Positions 9,013-17,805 are shown, numbered from the stretch's first letter. The stretch is 64,000 nucleotides of DNA from Mucilaginibacter sp. KACC 22063 (GCF_028736115.1 NZ_CP117877.1:992001-1056000); one strand, 5' to 3'. Numbers and translations are program-made. Notes: a model not told the origin generated them from the letters alone.

Positions 9013-9840
9013 ATGAAAATCAAATATCTGATCGTCGCCGTGTTATTAATTGCAGGCGTTAGTTCATGTAAAGTATTATCAAACAAGGCCTATAATGCGC
9101 TTGTTGCAGAACGAGATTCTTTATCAACCCGTACTACCAGCTTAGAGGCGCAGGTTGCGCAGCTGCAAGCAGATACGGCACGTATTCACCGCGCAATAGC
9201 CGATCTGAAGGGACAATACAATGCCCTGAATGATAACTATGCCCAGGCTAATAAAAAACTGGATAAAACTAACTCGCGCGTAAGCGAACTTTCAAGCGAT
9301 CTGCAGAAACGCGAAGCCCGCTTAAAAGAAGTGGAAGATATATTGAAACGCCGTGACGAGGCAACAAACGCTTTAAAGGCAAAATTGCAGCAGGCTTTGT
9401 TGGGCTTTCAGCAAAGTGGCTTAACGGTAGATATCAGAAATGGTAAAGTATATGTGTCGCTTGCGGATAAACTGCTTTTCCCTTCCGGCAGTATCAATAT
9501 TGACGACAAAGGTAAAGCAGCCTTAAAACAACTGGCTTTGGTATTAAATAAAGAGCCTGACATTAACATTGCCGTAGAAGGACATACAGACACTAAAAAG
9601 GTAATTAATTTAGGCCAGATCAAAGATAACTGGGACCTGAGCGTTTTACGTGCTACATCGGTAACACGTTATTTAACCGAGACTGAAAATGTGGATCCGA
9701 AACGTTTAACGGCAACAGGTAAAGGACAGTTTCAGCCAATTGATCCGGGTACTACACCTGATGCGCTGGCCAAAAACAGGCGTATCGAAATTGTGTTAAC
9801 ACCTAAGTTAGACGAGTTGTATAATTTGATTACTAAGTAA
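9013..9840 (+). CDS. OmpA-family lipoprotein with coiled coil
   Basis: 275 residues. A lipoprotein signal peptide ends in AGVSSC (C19 would be lipidated). Residues about 25-125 are heptad-rich and Ala/Leu/Lys/Asp-rich, predicting a long coiled coil. Residues about 135-275 form an OmpA C-terminal peptidoglycan-binding domain: VEGHTDTKK, then NWDLSVLRATSVTRYLTE and RRIEIVL. The protein would tie the outer membrane to peptidoglycan at a distance set by the coiled coil. Monocistronic in appearance; a palindromic repeat follows. Confidence 0.9.
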   Translation: MKIKYLIVAVLLIAGVSSCKVLSNKAYNALVAERDSLSTRTTSLEAQVAQLQADTARIHRAIADLKGQYNALNDNYAQANKKLDKTNSRVSELSSDLQKREARLKEVEDILKRRDEATNALKAKLQQALLGFQQSGLTVDIRNGKVYVSLADKLLFPSGSINIDDKGKAALKQLALVLNKEPDINIAVEGHTDTKKVINLGQIKDNWDLSVLRATSVTRYLTETENVDPKRLTATGKGQFQPIDPGTTPDALAKNRRIEIVLTPKLDELYNLITK

Positions 9841-9848
9841 TAATTAAA

Positions 9849-9937
9849 TGTCATTGCGAGGAGCCTTTAAGGCGACGTGGCAATCTCAAGTAATAAACCT
9901 AAGGTGTGCGATTGCCACGCTGACGCTCGCAATGACA
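9849..9937. repeat. REP-like palindromic element, intact copy
   Basis: Perfect 12-bp ends TGTCATTGCGAG (9849-9860) and CTCGCAATGACA (9926-9937), plus inner arms CGTGGCAATC (9876-9885) and GATTGCCACG (9910-9919). It would fold into a long hairpin. Related arms occur at 12911, 16049 and 35356. Confidence 0.85.
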
Positions 9938-9951
9938 ACAATACTTAGACC

Positions 9952-10731
9952 ATGAAAAAAACGTATGCCATTATATCTGATATCCACGGTAATCTGCAGG
10001 CGCTGCTTGCGGTAATGAAGGATATCAAGACAAGGGAGATTGAAACTATTATTAACCTGGGCGACCATTTTTACGGTCCTATGGAACCGGAAGGCGTTGC
10101 GGAGATCATTCGTGAAAACCCGATGATCTGCATTAGCGGTAATACAGACCGTGCCATTTTAGAAAGCCTTGAACGCGACGGCATGAAGTCGCATAAGCCG
10201 GAAATGGAGCGTGTAAAAGGCGAATTGCAAGCCCGCAGTATCGAATGGCTTAAAACCTTGCCCAATACTACTACCATAGATGATGTTTTTTTCGCATGCC
10301 ACGGCACACCCGAAAGCGACAACGAATATTTACTTGAGCTGGTAAATGATAAAGGTGTGTTTGTTTACAATGACGATGACCTGATAGAGAAAACGAAAAG
10401 TATTAAAGAGCGCATCATCTTATGTGGGCACTCGCATGTAAACAGGCTTGTATATCTTACCAACAATAAAATAATCCTTAACCCCGGAAGCGTAGGCCTG
10501 CCAGCCTATTTGGGTTCTGAAAAATACCAGTACCGTTTTGCCATGGAATCTATGACGCCGCATGCAAAGTATGCTATTGTAAAAGTAGATGGCGAACATG
10601 TCAACATCGAGCAGATAAACGTAGCGTATGATTGGAACCGTGCATCATCCGTAGCTCGCAGCAATGGTAATAACAACTGGGCACAGTTCCTGTTAACCGG
10701 CCGCATGCCTAAAGACCTGCGTGTTGATTAG
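9952..10731 (+). CDS. Calcineurin-like metallophosphoesterase
   Basis: 259 residues of the YfcE/MJ0936-like phosphodiesterase superfamily. The metal-binding motifs are in order: SDIHGN (near residue 9), GDHFYG (near 37), GNTD (near 63), CHGTPES (near 109) and CGHSHVNR (near 158), then LNPGSVGLP. The D in GDH replaces the more common GDxxx with the same ligand. Substrate unknown. Its last four bases overlap the stop of the convergent gene at 10728. Confidence 0.88.
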   Translation: MKKTYAIISDIHGNLQALLAVMKDIKTREIETIINLGDHFYGPMEPEGVAEIIRENPMICISGNTDRAILESLERDGMKSHKPEMERVKGELQARSIEWLKTLPNTTTIDDVFFACHGTPESDNEYLLELVNDKGVFVYNDDDLIEKTKSIKERIILCGHSHVNRLVYLTNNKIILNPGSVGLPAYLGSEKYQYRFAMESMTPHAKYAIVKVDGEHVNIEQINVAYDWNRASSVARSNGNNNWAQFLLTGRMPKDLRVD

Positions 10732-11480
10732 TTCTTCGGCTGTTTCTTAAATATTGCGTACGAAGATTTGATGTATGTGTTAAGATCGTACTCGTTCATC
10801 TTTTTAATGTTTTTGTAAGTAGGGCGATACCTGTCCATAAATTGTTGCAGAGAATCACCTTTAAGTGGAACAAGGAATGTAATCCGCTGCTTTGTAAACA
10901 GGTGGTCTACATAGTCGGTTTCCTCATTTTTAAGCAGCACTTTTTGCAGGTGCGTAGTATTTTGCTTTTTACTCGATAATAGGCTTGCCACCTGCAATAA
11001 ATTTATACTTGCCAACGCTGTGGTATTGTTAAATGTATTTGCATAATTATACGGGATGTACTTAGTACTAGCCTTCGGTATAAACATGTCGCTTACTGTA
11101 CTGCCCCGGTAATTAAAAACACGCGCAAAAGCCTTACGGTTGCTGATGGAATCTGCGGCATAATTACGCGTTGCTTTTACCGTGACTTCGTTCAATACCA
11201 CTGATAGCGGCTGGAGTCTTATTGTGTCAGGTAGCATGCTGCTGAATGCAAGCTTGTAGGATTTATAGCCATCATGCGATATTACCGCTGTGTCTCCCTT
11301 ATGAATATTTGATATAGAAAACCTGCCGTTAACATCAGTATATCTTGCCGAGTTGGGATAAACAACCAGTGCTTCCGGTACGGGCAGTTTAGTTGCAGAA
11401 TTCACAACAACAGCACTAAACCTTTGCGCAAATAGCTGTAAAGGTAGTACCAGAAATAAAGTGATGGAGGTCAGTTTCAT
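10728..11480 (-). CDS. Secreted protein with carboxypeptidase-regulatory-like domain
   Basis: 250 residues. Signal peptide (MKLTSITLFLVLPLQLFAQ), then a CarboxypepD_reg-like beta-sandwich at about residues 22-95 (VVNSATKLPVPEALVVYPN, TDVNGRFSI, GYKSYKLAF), then a Bacteroidota-specific C-terminal part without recognised motifs. Such domains are common in TonB-linked and cell-surface proteins of the phylum. Function of this copy is unknown. Convergent with the phosphoesterase. Confidence 0.75.
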   Translation of the reverse strand: MKLTSITLFLVLPLQLFAQRFSAVVVNSATKLPVPEALVVYPNSARYTDVNGRFSISNIHKGDTAVISHDGYKSYKLAFSSMLPDTIRLQPLSVVLNEVTVKATRNYAADSISNRKAFARVFNYRGSTVSDMFIPKASTKYIPYNYANTFNNTTALASINLLQVASLLSSKKQNTTHLQKVLLKNEETDYVDHLFTKQRITFLVPLKGDSLQQFMDRYRPTYKNIKKMNEYDLNTYIKSSYAIFKKQPKN

Positions 11481-11543
11481 GACCTAAAATAGGCATATGA
11501 AAGTTAACTGTAACGGATTTAACAAATATTAACAATCAGGTAG

Positions 11544-12578
11544 TTAGGACTGCGGCGGCTTAAACCGAGGCTTAAAACCAAGCTTAGGTGCAACAGGTGG
11601 TTCTGGTGATGATTGGTCTCTATCTTTGGCTTCCGGAGCGTTACCTGAAGAAGATTCCTGTTTGTTTTCAATAGGTTCTTGCTCGTCTTTTTTAGTAGTG
11701 GTAACACCTGCTTTGAACCTCGGCTTGAAACCTAATTTGGCAGGAGCAGGGAGGCCTTCCTCTTCTCTACTCTTATCTTGCTTTTTACTTTCAACAATCT
11801 CTTGTGGTGTAAAATGCTGATCTGTACGCTCGGGGCTGCCAACATCTTCCTGTGTTTGTTCTTTCTCTTTTTCAAATTCAGGTTTTACCTGGTTAATGTC
11901 TGCATCAGGATTCTGTTTCAAGATATCTGCTTGTTCAGTTGCTGCCTGGTTTACATCGGGTGTAACTGTAGCGCTGTCTTTTATACCTAACTCATGCGGA
12001 GGAACGTTTGGCGATTTTGTAACGCCAGCCTTAAACCTGGGCTTAAAACCAGTGGGTGCTTTTGGTGCTTCGGTAGGTTTTTCAGCTGTCGGCTCTTCTG
12101 CAGGCTTTTCCTCTGTTTTTGCAGTTTCTTCTTTTTTTGATGAAGTAACTCCGGCTTTAAATCGCGGAGTAAACCCTTTAGGTGCAGCAGTAGGCGGAGT
12201 ATCATTTACTGGCTTCTCTTCAGGAGCAGTAATTTCTTCTTTTGGTGTTTCTGCTTGCGGCTTGGCAATTGTTGCGCCTGCACGAAAACGGGATGTAAAC
12301 CCGGCTTTCTTTTCTTTATCTAAAATAGGGTCGGCTAATGATTCGGCAACGGCTTGTTCTGCCAATTGATTTTCTATAACCACTTTTTCAGCTTTAACTT
12401 CAGGCGGAAGTGGGTATAAACGCCTAAGGCTATTGAACCAGTATTTTTTGGTATGGTCAAAGCTTTTTTCGCCCATTAACTCGTAATGTTCTTTAAATTC
12501 GGCAAAAAGGCCGCTGTCGCCTTTTGAAAGGGCATCAAGGCTAATCTTTTTCTTTTTTAAAAACTCTTCGAAAGTCAT
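11544..12578 (-). CDS. Protein with five spaced RFKAGVT-type repeats
   Basis: 344 residues, no signal peptide. The N-terminal about 60 residues look folded (MTFEEFLKKKK, YWFNSLRRLYPLP). The rest is Pro/Glu/Lys-rich and probably disordered, and carries five short motifs: GFTSRFRAGAT (93-103), GFTPRFKAGVT (135-145), GFKPRFKAGVT (177-187 and 283-293) and a truncated GFKPRFKP (334-341) at the very end. Spacings are 42, 42, 106 and 51 residues. The motifs are conserved while the linkers are not, which suggests repeated short binding sites for one partner. I do not recognise a characterised family. The reverse strand is also open for long stretches here; I regard those frames as shadows. Confidence 0.8.
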   Translation of the reverse strand: MTFEEFLKKKKISLDALSKGDSGLFAEFKEHYELMGEKSFDHTKKYWFNSLRRLYPLPPEVKAEKVVIENQLAEQAVAESLADPILDKEKKAGFTSRFRAGATIAKPQAETPKEEITAPEEKPVNDTPPTAAPKGFTPRFKAGVTSSKKEETAKTEEKPAEEPTAEKPTEAPKAPTGFKPRFKAGVTKSPNVPPHELGIKDSATVTPDVNQAATEQADILKQNPDADINQVKPEFEKEKEQTQEDVGSPERTDQHFTPQEIVESKKQDKSREEEGLPAPAKLGFKPRFKAGVTTTKKDEQEPIENKQESSSGNAPEAKDRDQSSPEPPVAPKLGFKPRFKPPQS

Positions 12579-12641
12579 GAGGCAATCAGTTGATTAGCTA
12601 ATACTTCAATTTGCTAATACTGTTCAATAATGGCAAATTAA

Positions 12642-12857
12642 CTAAATTGACAAATCAAACCCAAGTTTGTTCCACCGGATGCCATTTGCGGTTTGCGTCC
12701 AGTCATTACGCTCATCTTCATTCGCATCGCGTAGTGCAGGAAAGAATGCGAGCGGAAATACCTGCTGTTTACTATCCGGATGCTCAACAAGCAGCATATC
12801 ATCCTGAAAGGAGACCTTAATGTTTTGCTGTTGCTTACGTGAGGTAAATAGTGGCAT
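12642..12857 (-). CDS. DUF2442-like small protein
   Basis: 71 residues from ATG at 12857 (MPLFTSRKQQQ). The pattern IKVSFQDDMLLVEHPDSKQQVFPL ... NGIRWNKLGFDLS fits DUF2442, a small beta-alpha family of unknown function with a C-terminal IxW..L..D(L/I)S. A longer reading starting at 12938 is possible, but its first residues would be encoded by the dispersed repeat arm at 12911-12937, so I prefer the shorter start. An overlapping frame on the same strand (12638-12919) shows no family features. Confidence 0.6.
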   Translation of the reverse strand: MPLFTSRKQQQNIKVSFQDDMLLVEHPDSKQQVFPLAFFPALRDANEDERNDWTQTANGIRWNKLGFDLSI

Positions 12858-12910
12858 TTGATTTCGGGTTTCGGATTTACAAAATTTCGGATTTGATCCG
12901 AATAAGAAAA

Positions 12911-12937
12911 GATTGCCACGCTTCGCCAGCAATGACA
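12911..12937. repeat. Single arm of the REP-like element
   Basis: GATTGCCACG followed by CTTCGCCAGCAATGACA matches the right arm of the 9849-9937 element with small changes. No partner arm is present within 150 bases. Confidence 0.7.
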
Positions 12938-12981
12938 ATCTATCGTTTATCTTGACTCCTGCTTAATTCTTGTTCGGGTGC

Positions 12982-13707
12982 TTACTCCGCCATGTTATGA
13001 TAAACTGCCTGAACGTCATCGTCCTCCTCCAGTCTATCAATTAGCTTAAGGGCATCTGCAGCCTGCTCTTCAGTTACATCAACAGTTGAAAGCGGGATAC
13101 GCTCCAATTTTGCTGATTTTACTTCGATACCCATCTCTTCAAGAGTTTTCTGCATTTTGCCGAAATCCTCAAATGCGGCGTGAATAACTGCAACGTCTTT
13201 TCCTTCCTCGTCGCTTTCTAAAAAAAGATCTTCCAAACCGGCGTCTATCAATTCAAACTCCAGTTCTTCCAGATCACGTTCACCCGGATCAAAACGGAAG
13301 ATTGATTTACGGCTGAAAATAAAATCAAGCGAACCTGTTTTACCTAATGTGCCGCCAACTTTTGTAAAGTAGCTGCGCACGTTGGCCACTGTACGGTTGG
13401 TGTTATCTGTAGCAGTTTCAACCAATATGGCTACACCATGCGGCGCATAACCTTCGTATACCAGTTCTTCGTAATCCTTTTCGTCCTTGCTTGATGCACG
13501 CTTAATGGCAGCTTCAACACGGTCTTTAGGCATGTTTACCGCTTTGGCGTTTTGCATAGCCGTACGCAGGCGCGAGTTAGCTTCAGGATTTGGCCCGCCG
13601 TCTTTAACAGCCATTACAATCTCTTTCCCTAAGCGGGTGAATTGTACGGCCATTTTAGCCCAGCGCTTAAACTTTCTTTCTTTACGGAATTCAAATGCTC
13701 TTCCCAT
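12982..13707 (-). CDS. YebC/PmpR family protein
   Basis: 241 residues, full length. Begins MGRAFEFRKERKFKRWAKMA, the form seen in Bacteroidota, and carries the conserved GGPNPEANSRLR, NMPKDRVEAAIKRA, YEGYAPHGVAILVE, NRTVANVRS and the acidic C-terminal EEDDDVQAVYHN. The family was long annotated as transcriptional regulators; related proteins (mitochondrial TACO1 and bacterial YebC) are now linked to translation of proline-rich sequences. No partner gene suggests a specific target. Transcribed alone, with a terminator of the upstream gene at 13759. Confidence 0.93.
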   Translation of the reverse strand: MGRAFEFRKERKFKRWAKMAVQFTRLGKEIVMAVKDGGPNPEANSRLRTAMQNAKAVNMPKDRVEAAIKRASSKDEKDYEELVYEGYAPHGVAILVETATDNTNRTVANVRSYFTKVGGTLGKTGSLDFIFSRKSIFRFDPGERDLEELEFELIDAGLEDLFLESDEEGKDVAVIHAAFEDFGKMQKTLEEMGIEVKSAKLERIPLSTVDVTEEQAADALKLIDRLEEDDDVQAVYHNMAE

Positions 13708-13758
13708 AGTAATTTATCGTGATAACACTGATTATTGATGATTATACCGGTTCAACAA

Positions 13759-13781
13759 TAAAAACAGGCTTACTAAGCCTG
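13759..13781 (-). terminator. Intrinsic terminator of the threonine dehydrogenase gene
   Basis: Read on the minus strand, CAGGCTTA-G-TAAGCCTG (13781 to 13765) is an 8-bp hairpin followed by TTTTT. It lies 65 bases after the stop codon of the gene ending at 13846. Confidence 0.8.
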
Positions 13782-13845
13782 CTAATAAACCGGACTACAA
13801 TATTACTCAGTGTATTTTATAAGTCAATAACTTAATCGCAAATAA

Positions 13846-14796
13846 CTACTTCAGAACGGCTAAATTGTTCAGCATGGCATCAACCATTTTTTCAAGATTG
13901 TATTCCAGCTGCCAATTCCAGTCTTTTTGAGCGTAGCTGTCATCTATTGATTTAGGCCAGCTATCGGCAATGGCCTGCCGCGGGTCGTTATCGCTGTAGT
14001 TAATCGTAAATTCAGGGATATGTTTTTTTATTTCTGCCGCCAGTTGTTCAGGAGTGAAACTGATACCACCCAGGTTATAGCTGGAGCGGATGGTAATATT
14101 TTCGGCAGGAGCATCCATCAGGCTAAGGGTTGCACGTATAGCATCATCCATATACATCATTGGCAATGCGGTTTGTGCCGATAAGAAACTCGTGTAGGTT
14201 TTATGCTTCAAAGCCTCGTGGAATATATGTACCGCATAGTCGGTAGTACCACCGCCGGGTGCAGCTTTCCAGCTGATCAGCCCCGGGTAACGTATGCTGC
14301 GCACATCAAGGCCGTGTTTTGCATGATAATATTCGCACCAGCGTTCGCCTGCCAGTTTACTAAAACCATAAACCGTGTTAGGGTCCATTACACAATACTG
14401 AGGCGTATTTTGCTGCGGCGAGTGCGGGCCGAACACAGCAATAGAGCTTGGCCAGAAAACTTTGCTTGTTTTAAATTCAACTGCGAGGTCGAGTACGGAA
14501 ATAAGTCCGTTCATGTTCAGGTCCCAGGCAAGTTTTGGTTTTTGCTCGCCTACTGCCGATAGGATGGCAGCTAAAAGGTAAACCTGGTCGGGCTGATATT
14601 TTTCGAAGACCTGGCGCAGGTTTGCCGGGTCAAGTACGTTCACTATCTCGAACGGACCTGAATCCCTGATGGCTTCTGTTGCGTTATTAATATCCGAAGC
14701 AATAACTTGTTCTGCTCCGTGAATATCCCTTAATGCCATAACCAGTTCAGTACCGATCTGGCCGTTAGCGCCTATCACTAAAATATTTTTGCCCAT
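13846..14796 (-). CDS. tdh: NAD-dependent L-threonine 3-dehydrogenase, SDR/epimerase type
   Basis: 316 residues. Oxidises L-threonine to 2-amino-3-ketobutyrate, the first step of threonine breakdown to glycine and acetyl-CoA. Extended-SDR features: NAD-binding GANGQIG near residue 8, catalytic YGFSK (YxxxK), and the threonine dehydrogenase-type stretch SIAVFGP...TPQ, then RYPGLISWKAAPGGGTTDYAV, which separates this group from sugar epimerases. Start placed at ATG 14796 (MGKNILVIGANG); the longer reading from 14835 adds 13 residues without homology. Lies alone between its terminator and asd on the other strand. Confidence 0.85.
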   Translation of the reverse strand: MGKNILVIGANGQIGTELVMALRDIHGAEQVIASDINNATEAIRDSGPFEIVNVLDPANLRQVFEKYQPDQVYLLAAILSAVGEQKPKLAWDLNMNGLISVLDLAVEFKTSKVFWPSSIAVFGPHSPQQNTPQYCVMDPNTVYGFSKLAGERWCEYYHAKHGLDVRSIRYPGLISWKAAPGGGTTDYAVHIFHEALKHKTYTSFLSAQTALPMMYMDDAIRATLSLMDAPAENITIRSSYNLGGISFTPEQLAAEIKKHIPEFTINYSDNDPRQAIADSWPKSIDDSYAQKDWNWQLEYNLEKMVDAMLNNLAVLK

Positions 14797-14962
14797 GCAA
14801 TATGTTGATGGTGCAAATTTAAAAATTAAGTGCAAAAGCTGAATATGCGTTTGAAATTTTCATATCGAGCTATAATGGCTTGATTACCTACTTATATAGT
14901 CGTGATTTTCAATGAAATTTTGCATCTTTGGAATTCAGGTTTTATTTAAAAATAATTTAAAA

Positions 14963-15970
14963 ATGAAAGTCGCAGTTGTAGGTGCTACAGGATTAGTAGG
15001 CACCAAAATGTTGCAGGTTCTATCAGAACGCAACTTCCCAGTTACAGAATTGATTCCGGTTGCTTCAGAAAAAAGTGTAGGTAAAGAAGTTACTTATAAG
15101 GGTAAGCAATATAAGATTGTTTCTGTTGAGGACGCGATTAAGCAAAAGCCTGATATTGCTATTTTCTCTGCCGGCGGAAGCACTTCTTTAGAGCAGGCCC
15201 CTAAATTTGCTGAGGTAGGTACAACCGTTATTGATAATTCATCGGCATGGCGTATGGACCCAACTAAAAAGCTGGTTGTGCCCGAAGTGAATGCGAATGT
15301 ATTAACTCCAGAGGATAAAATTATTGCCAATCCTAACTGTTCTACTATACAAATGGTGGTTGCTTTAAAACCACTGCATGATCGTTATAAAATCAAACGT
15401 GTGGTAGTATCAACTTACCAGTCGGTAACTGGTACTGGTGTAAAAGCGGTTGACCAGTTATTTAACGAACGTAAAGGCATTGAAGGGCCTAAAGCATATC
15501 CATATCAAATTGACTTGAACGTATTGCCACAAATCGACGTATTTACCGAGAACGGCTATACTAAAGAAGAGATGAAGATGGTGAAGGAAACCAACAAAAT
15601 TATGGGTGACGACAACATCCGTGTTACGGCTACTACGGTACGTATCCCGGTAATGGGCGGCCATTCAGAATCAGTAAATATTGAGTTTGAGCAGGATTTT
15701 GACCTTGCGGAACTACGTGATATTTTAAGCAAAGCTCCGGGAGTGGTTGTGGTTGACGATGTTGCTAATTTAAAATATCCGATGCCGCTTGATGCACACG
15801 ATAAAGACGAAGTTTTTGTTGGACGGCTTCGCCGCGATGAAAGCCAGCCTAATACTTTAAACGCATGGATCGTATCTGATAACCTGCGTAAAGGTGCGGC
15901 TACTAATGCTGTGCAAATTGCAGAATACCTGGTGGCTAACCACTTGGTTGGGCAGACTGTAGAAGCGTAG
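14963..15970 (+). CDS. asd: Aspartate-semialdehyde dehydrogenase
   Basis: 335 residues. Reduces aspartyl phosphate to aspartate semialdehyde in the lysine/DAP, threonine and methionine pathway. NADP-binding GATGLVG at residue 7, catalytic C126 in NPNCSTIQ, and the active-site GGHSESVNIEF near residue 227. Start at ATG 14963 because MKVAVVGATG is the normal family N-terminus; the upstream in-frame ATG at 14912 would add 17 odd residues and would place the near-consensus promoter box CATCTTTG (14923-14930) inside the gene. Confidence 0.95.
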   Translation: MKVAVVGATGLVGTKMLQVLSERNFPVTELIPVASEKSVGKEVTYKGKQYKIVSVEDAIKQKPDIAIFSAGGSTSLEQAPKFAEVGTTVIDNSSAWRMDPTKKLVVPEVNANVLTPEDKIIANPNCSTIQMVVALKPLHDRYKIKRVVVSTYQSVTGTGVKAVDQLFNERKGIEGPKAYPYQIDLNVLPQIDVFTENGYTKEEMKMVKETNKIMGDDNIRVTATTVRIPVMGGHSESVNIEFEQDFDLAELRDILSKAPGVVVVDDVANLKYPMPLDAHDKDEVFVGRLRRDESQPNTLNAWIVSDNLRKGAATNAVQIAEYLVANHLVGQTVEA

Positions 15971-15983
15971 TTGAGCGTATTGC

Positions 15984-16006
15984 CATTCTGAGCTTGTCGA
16001 AGAATC
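15984..16006. repeat. Dispersed repeat arm, CATTCTGAGC type
   Basis: CATTCTGAGCTTGTCGAAGA followed by ATC. This matches a repeat motif (TTCGACAAGCTCAGAATG read on the other strand) that I know to be scattered in many bacterial intergenic regions. Only one arm is present, next to the 16049 palindrome. Confidence 0.55.
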
Positions 16007-16048
16007 GGAGTTTCGATTTCGGACTTAGAATAAATAAAAAAATAAGTA

Positions 16049-16131
16049 ACGTCATTGCGAGGTACGAAGCAATCTCTTATAAGCAGAATATATCTGTAAA
16101 TTTGTGATTGCTTTGTGAATTGCAATGACGT
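16049..16131. repeat. REP-like palindromic element, second copy
   Basis: Left arm ACGTCATTGCGAGGTACGAA then GCAATCTC (16049-16076); right arm GATTGCTTTGTGAATTGCAA then TGACGT (16106-16131). Ends ACGTCATTGC/GCAATGACGT pair perfectly; the middle is imperfect. Same family as 9849-9937. Confidence 0.8.
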
Positions 16132-16153
16132 TTTGAATATAACACGTTTGTAA

Positions 16154-17062
16154 ATGATCTCCTTCAGTCACCGTGTATTTCTGGAAGTAGCTGCCAACCT
16201 GAGCTTTTCAAAAGCAGCGCAAGTGCTTTTTGTTACGCAGCCTGCTATCAGCAAGCATGTCAAGGCTATGGAAGATCAGTATAAATTGCCGCTGTTTGAA
16301 CGTAAGGGCAACAGCATTATACTTACCGATGCCGGGAAAAAGTTATACGAATATCTGTTACAGGCAACGGAGATCGAACGTAAAATAGAATACGATCTGT
16401 CTGTATTAAGCAACCTTTCTCATGCTTCGGGCAGTTTGCGTTTAGGGGCCAGTACCACCATCGCCTTGTATATATTGCCACGCATATTGTCAGGATTTCA
16501 GCAAAAGTACCAGCATGTAGATGTGCAACTGGTTAACCGCAATTCGGAGTATGTGCTAAATGCATTGCTTACGCACGAGGTTGATTTGGGTATCATAGAG
16601 GTTGATAACAAGCTGACTACAGTTTCTTATTATCCTTTTATGAGTGATGAGGTAATACCGGTATGTTCGTCTAACAGTCCGCTGGCTGGTAAACAGCTTA
16701 CATTGAAGCAACTGCAAAAAACGCCATTAGCGCTACGCGAGCGCGGCTCCGGAACGCTTAACGCTTTACTGAAAGCATTGGCTGGCCATCATATTATGCC
16801 TGCCGATCTATCTATCAAAATACGCTTAGGTGGTACAGAGGCATTAAAGAACTTTCTGTTAGCCGACCAATGCCTGGGCTTTATGCCAAGGCCTTCTATC
16901 ACCCGGCAGCTTGCAGAAGGTGATTTGGTTGAGGTGCCTGTAGAAGGCCTAAAAATTACCCGCGATTTCTATTTCATTCGCCGCAAAGGCACAGAAGATT
17001 ACGGCCTTACCAGCAATTTTATTGACTATGCGCTGGATTATCAAAAAGCTTCAAAAATCTAA
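16154..17062 (+). CDS. LysR-family transcriptional regulator
   Basis: 302 residues, normal LTTR length. N-terminal winged HTH at residues about 1-60 (FLEVAANLSFSKAAQVLFVTQPAISKHVKAME), a linker helix, then a periplasmic-binding-like effector domain (LRLGASTTIALYILPRIL near residue 96). It stands alone, not divergent from a neighbour, so the usual divergent-target rule gives no target; the DJ-1 gene 71 bases downstream is the nearest candidate. A C-terminal hydrophilic tail is present. Ligand unknown. Confidence 0.9.
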   Translation: MISFSHRVFLEVAANLSFSKAAQVLFVTQPAISKHVKAMEDQYKLPLFERKGNSIILTDAGKKLYEYLLQATEIERKIEYDLSVLSNLSHASGSLRLGASTTIALYILPRILSGFQQKYQHVDVQLVNRNSEYVLNALLTHEVDLGIIEVDNKLTTVSYYPFMSDEVIPVCSSNSPLAGKQLTLKQLQKTPLALRERGSGTLNALLKALAGHHIMPADLSIKIRLGGTEALKNFLLADQCLGFMPRPSITRQLAEGDLVEVPVEGLKITRDFYFIRRKGTEDYGLTSNFIDYALDYQKASKI

Positions 17063-17133
17063 AACATTAGCCAGTTGGTGCTGTAGTTTAATTATCAAGT
17101 TAAACAGATAATTAACAGTTAAAAGCTAATACA

Positions 17134-17685
17134 ATGGCACGTTTAGAGAACAAGAAAGTAGCAATACTTACCGAAGAAGGATTTGAGCAGGTTGAATTAA
17201 CCGAGCCAAAAAAAGCGCTGGAAGAAGCTGGTGCAACAGTACATGTTATTTCGCCTAAAACAGGCAGCATTAAAGCATGGGATAAAGATCACTGGGGCAT
17301 TGAGATCACCGTTGATAAACAACTAAGCGATGTTAACCCTGATGATTATGATGCATTGATGTTACCGGGCGGTGTATTAAACCCTGATAAATTGCGCCAG
17401 GATAAAGAAGCAGTATCATTTGTAGCCACATTTTTAGAAGAAGGCAAACCGGTGGCGGCTATTTGCCACGGCCCGCAAATGCTGATTGAAACAGGTTTGA
17501 TCAAAGGCCGCACTTTAACATCTTTCCCATCATTACATACCGATCTGGTAAACGCAGGTGCAAACTGGGTTGATCAGGAAGTGGTTACAGATAATGGTTT
17601 GGTAACAAGCCGCAAACCGGATGATATCCCTGCCTTTAATCAGAAAATGATTGAAGAAATTGCAGAGGGTGTGCATGCTGAGTAA
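17134..17685 (+). CDS. DJ-1/PfpI family protein (type 1 glutamine amidotransferase fold)
   Basis: 183 residues. The reactive cysteine is C111 in AAICHGPQML with H112 next to it and conserved E18 (EEGFEQVEL), the PfpI/YhbO arrangement. Members are reported as proteases, chaperones or deglycases; activity here is not determined. VTSRKPDDIPAF near the end is also typical of the PfpI subgroup. A heptad-type inverted repeat begins 13 bases after the stop. Confidence 0.9.
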   Translation: MARLENKKVAILTEEGFEQVELTEPKKALEEAGATVHVISPKTGSIKAWDKDHWGIEITVDKQLSDVNPDDYDALMLPGGVLNPDKLRQDKEAVSFVATFLEEGKPVAAICHGPQMLIETGLIKGRTLTSFPSLHTDLVNAGANWVDQEVVTDNGLVTSRKPDDIPAFNQKMIEEIAEGVHAE

Positions 17686-17698
17686 TTGCCCCACTAAA

Positions 17699-17782
17699 AA
17701 TATCGAACACTGAATTTCCAATTAAGAACTTTGGAGTAATTAATATTCGATGTTCATGATTTAATATTCGGTGTTCGATATT
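17699..17782. repeat. Inverted repeat built of 7-bp words
   Basis: AATATCGAACACTGAAT (17699-17715) pairs with ATTCGGTGTTCGATATT (17766-17782), 16 of 17 bases. A further partial copy, ATTCGATGTTC, lies at about 17746. Read from the right end on the minus strand, the words CGAACAC, CGAATAT, TGAACAT recur in 7-bp phase. Confidence 0.7.
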
Positions 17783-17794
17783 CTTCTTCCTTCC

Positions 17795-17802
17795 TATCTT
17801 TG
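17795..17802 (+). promoter_or_regulatory. -7 promoter box of the carotenoid cluster
   Basis: TATCTTTG matches the Bacteroidota TAnnTTTG box and ends three bases before the ATG at 17806, implying a leaderless or nearly leaderless mRNA. The -33 element is only TTC (17774). Confidence 0.65.
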
Positions 17803-17805
17803 CAC

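Noticed and set aside
11896..12369. Open frame of 157 codons on the plus strand opposite the RFKAGVT-repeat gene
   Set aside because: It is the mirror of the repetitive coding sequence on the minus strand; its repeats (FVTPALNLGLKP and the like) are the complement of the same motif.
12638..12919. Second frame on the minus strand overlapping the DUF2442-like gene
   Set aside because: No family features; the other frame fits DUF2442 and ends at a normal stop.
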